Translations under genes and position numbers: made by a program | Part shown: positions 61,881 to 64,000 of the stretch, piece by piece | How positions within the stretch are numbered: the first letter of the stretch is position 1 | How the letters are laid out: each line of letters opens with the position of its first letter | Notes under the pieces: generated by a model | What the model was told of the DNA's origin: nothing | Database searches by the model: none | Seen by the model: the letters and a program-made list of their open reading frames with translations, nothing else | DNA from: Mycolicibacterium lacusdiani | Lineage (GTDB): Bacteria; Actinomycetota; Actinomycetes; Mycobacteriales; Mycobacteriaceae | Direction: 5' to 3' | Length of the DNA: 64,000 nucleotides | Assembly (NCBI RefSeq): GCF_021916785.1 | Contig: NZ_JAKCFC010000005.1 | Span: 124,001-188,000 of the forward strand

Positions 61881-62860
61881 GACCGAAGCTCCCGTCCGGT
61901 CAGGTCGAGGAACACGTCCTCGAGGCTGCGCTGCTCGACCCGCATGCCCGTCGCCAGCACGTCGAGCCGGGCGCACCAGGAGGTCACCGTCGACAGCACC
62001 TGCGGATCCACGTGGCCCTCCACCAGGTACTCGCCGGGGGCCACCTCCGTCGCGCGGTACGTCTCGGGCAGGGCGGAGATCAGCAGTGACAGATCGAGTT
62101 TCGGGGGAGCGGAGAACCGGAGCTGGTTCTCGGCGCCACGCTGCATCAACTCACTCGGCGTGCCCGTCGCCACCGCCGCGCCGCGATCGATGATCATCAG
62201 CCGGTCGGCGAGTTGCTCGGCCTCGGTCAGCTGGTGGGTGGTCAGGACCACGGTCACGCCGTCGCGGCGGAGCCCGTCGATCAGGTCCCAGACGACGATG
62301 CGCGCGTGGGCGTCCATGCCCGCGGTCGGCTCGTCGAGGAACACGAGTTCGGGCCTGCCGACGATGGCGCAGGCGAGAGCCAGCCGCTGCTGCTGACCGC
62401 CCGAGAGTCGCCGGTAGGTGGTGCGGGCCGAGTCGGTGAGGCCGAGGACGTCCATCAGCCAGGCCGGGTCCAGCGGCCGCGCGGAGTACGCCGCGACCAG
62501 GCCGAGCATCTCGCCTGCCCGCGCCGCCGGGTAGCCGCCGCCGCCCTGCAGCATGACTCCCATCCGCTCGCGCAACCGCGCGTTGTCCGCGACCGGATCC
62601 AGTCCCAGGATTCGGATGCTGCCCGACTCCGGCTTGAGGAATCCCTCGCACATCTCGATCGTCGTGGTCTTGCCCGCGCCGTTGGGGCCGAGCAGGGCGA
62701 ACACCTCGGCCCGCCGCACGTCGAGGTCGAGGCCGTCGACCGCAACGGTCGTGCCGTACCGCTTGGTGATGCCGCGCAGCCGGACGACGGCGTCCCCCGA
62801 GTCGTCGACGTCCGGGGAACCCTCGCGCGCGGAGCCGGGAACGTCGGAACGGGAGGTCAC
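61877..62860 (-). CDS. ABC transporter ATP-binding protein
   Basis: A 327-aa ATPase of a drug/lipid exporter (Rv1458c-like). Walker A GPNGAGKTTT, the Q-loop MLQGGGG, signature LSGGQQQRLALA, Walker B LVFLDEPTAGMD and the switch His in LTTHQ are present. The C-terminal 100 residues are the DrrA-type extension. GTG 62860 overlaps the mptB stop in GTGA, and its own stop overlaps the 34-codon ORF. Confidence 0.94.
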   Translation of the reverse strand: MTSRSDVPGSAREGSPDVDDSGDAVVRLRGITKRYGTTVAVDGLDLDVRRAEVFALLGPNGAGKTTTIEMCEGFLKPESGSIRILGLDPVADNARLRERMGVMLQGGGGYPAARAGEMLGLVAAYSARPLDPAWLMDVLGLTDSARTTYRRLSGGQQQRLALACAIVGRPELVFLDEPTAGMDAHARIVVWDLIDGLRRDGVTVVLTTHQLTEAEQLADRLMIIDRGAAVATGTPSELMQRGAENQLRFSAPPKLDLSLLISALPETYRATEVAPGEYLVEGHVDPQVLSTVTSWCARLDVLATGMRVEQRSLEDVFLDLTGRELRS

Positions 62861-64000
62861 GGAGATTCAGCGTAGGCGTCGGGCCGCGCGGTCGGCGGCG
62901 GCGGTGGCTTCGACCCGGCGCTGGGCAGCTCGGGCGGGCCTACGTCGGCGCCCTCGGGCTCGACCGGCGGGCGCCACGGCAGCCTGCGGTAGGTGAACGC
63001 GATGAGCAGGGCCACGATGATCGCGCTGGCACCCGTGGCGTCGACGATCTGGAACAGCGCGAAGCGGTCGCCGTTGGCGGTCGGCCCGAAGATGCCCACG
63101 ACCAGCGACAACACGATCGTCGTCCCGCGGAACCCAGGCCGCGACGCCCAGGTGGCCAGGGGGATGATCGCCCACAGCAGGTACCAGGGCTGGACGACGG
63201 GGAACAGCAGCACCGTCGCGCCCAGTGCGACGCCGAGGCCGCCGACCGGGTTGAGGCGCCCGCGCAGGACTGCGAGCAGCAGCCAGGTGACCAGAATCGC
63301 GATGATGATCACACCGATGGCACGGGTCAGGCCAAGGATGGCCGTCGTGTGGTCGCCGAGTCCCAGCAGGATGCCGACCTGACCGGTGCCGAGCGCCACC
63401 AGCGTCGGAGGCGACATCCATGACCGCACTACGTTGGCCGTGCCGAGGGTGAACAGCCACCCGAAGCCCAGTCCGCTCGCCCAGCCGACCAGCGCCATCA
63501 CGGCCACCGACACGGCGGCCAGCGATCCGCCCGCGAGGAAGAACGCCTTGACGGTCCCGCCCCACCGACACGCCAGGGCCATCGCCACGAATCCGACCGC
63601 GAGCAGCGACGGCAGCTTCACTTGAGACGACAGTGCGATCAGCACCGTGCCGAGCAACAGCATCGCCATGGGCATCCACTGCACCCACTCGTCCCTGCCG
63701 TGCGGCCACCGCAACGGGCGGGGCAGCAACCGGCCCGCGGCCTGCACGCCGCGCAGCGCGAACTCGGTGCCCGCGAGCATCAGGCCGAGCATCAGCGCCT
63801 CGTTGTGGATGCCCGCGACCAGGTGCATGAACAGCAGCGGGTTGCACGGTCCCAGCCACAGCGCGCTGACCTCCGCGACGCCGCAGCGACGCGCCAGGCG
63901 GGGCGTGGCCCAGACGATCAGGCCGACGCCGAGCAGCACGACCAGGCGGTGCAGCAGCACAGCGAACACGATGTCGTCGCCGGTGAGTTCGGAGATGCCC
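62857..64000 (-). CDS. mptB: Alpha-(1->6)-mannopyranosyltransferase MptB, C-terminal part (5' end outside window)
   Basis: A polyprenol-phosphomannose-dependent GT-C mannosyltransferase that starts the alpha-1,6-mannan core of lipomannan and lipoarabinomannan. About 380 residues are visible, with nine or ten membrane helices, the lumenal PCNPLLFMHLVAGIHNEAL loop, QVKLPSLLAVG and the VVQPWYLLW motif near the C-terminus, then a cytoplasmic Pro-rich tail. The frame is open to the window edge (codons read through 63970-64000), so the start is beyond it. Its stop overlaps the ABC ATPase start, linking the two genes. Position equals Rv1459c. Confidence 0.92.
   Translation of the reverse strand, partial: GISELTGDDIVFAVLLHRLVVLLGVGLIVWATPRLARRCGVAEVSALWLGPCNPLLFMHLVAGIHNEALMLGLMLAGTEFALRGVQAAGRLLPRPLRWPHGRDEWVQWMPMAMLLLGTVLIALSSQVKLPSLLAVGFVAMALACRWGGTVKAFFLAGGSLAAVSVAVMALVGWASGLGFGWLFTLGTANVVRSWMSPPTLVALGTGQVGILLGLGDHTTAILGLTRAIGVIIIAILVTWLLLAVLRGRLNPVGGLGVALGATVLLFPVVQPWYLLWAIIPLATWASRPGFRGTTIVLSLVVGIFGPTANGDRFALFQIVDATGASAIIVALLIAFTYRRLPWRPPVEPEGADVGPPELPSAGSKPPPPPTARPDAYAESP

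Overview
The window is a high-GC actinobacterial chromosome segment, almost certainly from a fast-growing Mycobacterium (Mycolicibacterium). Gene content and order follow the M. tuberculosis Rv1380 to Rv1459c interval as I remember it: pyrB-pyrC-carA-carB-pyrF, mihF-gmk-rpoZ-coaBC-metK, a monooxygenase/esterase block, priA, fmt-rsmB-rpe-ribD, P55/LprG, ribC-ribBA-ribH, uvrC-rapZ-yvcK-whiA, gap-pgk-tpiA-secG-ppc, the oxidative pentose phosphate genes, ctaB, qor, ctaA, an ABC exporter and mptB. Lineage markers are mIHF, OpcA, LprG/P55 and MptB. Most genes in a run overlap by ATGA or GTGA, so the segment is a chain of translationally coupled operons. I saw no insertion sequence, tRNA, rRNA, CRISPR array or phage gene.

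Layout. 1-7717: de novo pyrimidine operon, with pyrB cut by the window edge. 7732-8850: a small secreted protein on the minus strand, then the only long non-coding gap, which holds a CRP-like box. 8851-12756: nucleoid protein, guanylate kinase, RNA polymerase omega, CoA synthesis and SAM synthetase, closed by a strong hairpin. 12867-18101: accessory catabolic block (amidase, SDR, Baeyer-Villiger-type monooxygenase, two HSL-family esterases). 18100-27271: lysoplasmalogenase-like protein, ATPase-dead PriA, DUF2207/LemA membrane pair, translation-initiation and rRNA-modification enzymes, rpe and ribD. 27518-33114: a 51-aa protein under a possible CRP box, P55-LprG, and the remaining riboflavin genes.

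33089-37179 is the most distinctive part. A GNAT gene diverges from a three-gene operon made of a class IV aminotransferase-like protein that lacks the PLP lysine, a MurL-type UDP-MurNAc-L-Ala-L-Glu epimerase and a MurD2-type ligase. This operon predicts a second route to D-glutamate in peptidoglycan, independent of glutamate racemase, and sits where I recall M. tuberculosis having lprH and Rv1419.

37190-48380: uvrC, rapZ, yvcK, whiA, lower glycolysis, secG and PEP carboxylase. 48384-56508 (minus strand): transketolase, transaldolase, G6PDH, OpcA and 6-phosphogluconolactonase, followed by a coiled-coil protein and an unusual P450. 56716-64000: heme O synthase, ArfB, a quinone oxidoreductase, an ATP-grasp-like protein, heme A synthase, an ABC exporter with a 34-codon ORF between its genes, and a partial mannosyltransferase MptB.

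Regulation: many transcription units show a TANNNT -10 box ending 6-7 nt before the start codon, the layout expected for leaderless mycobacterial transcripts (ribC, lprG, the murL operon, uvrC, secG, ppc, the ATP-grasp gene, ctaA and the upstream esterase). These calls come from reading the sequence by eye and have not been tested against transcript data.
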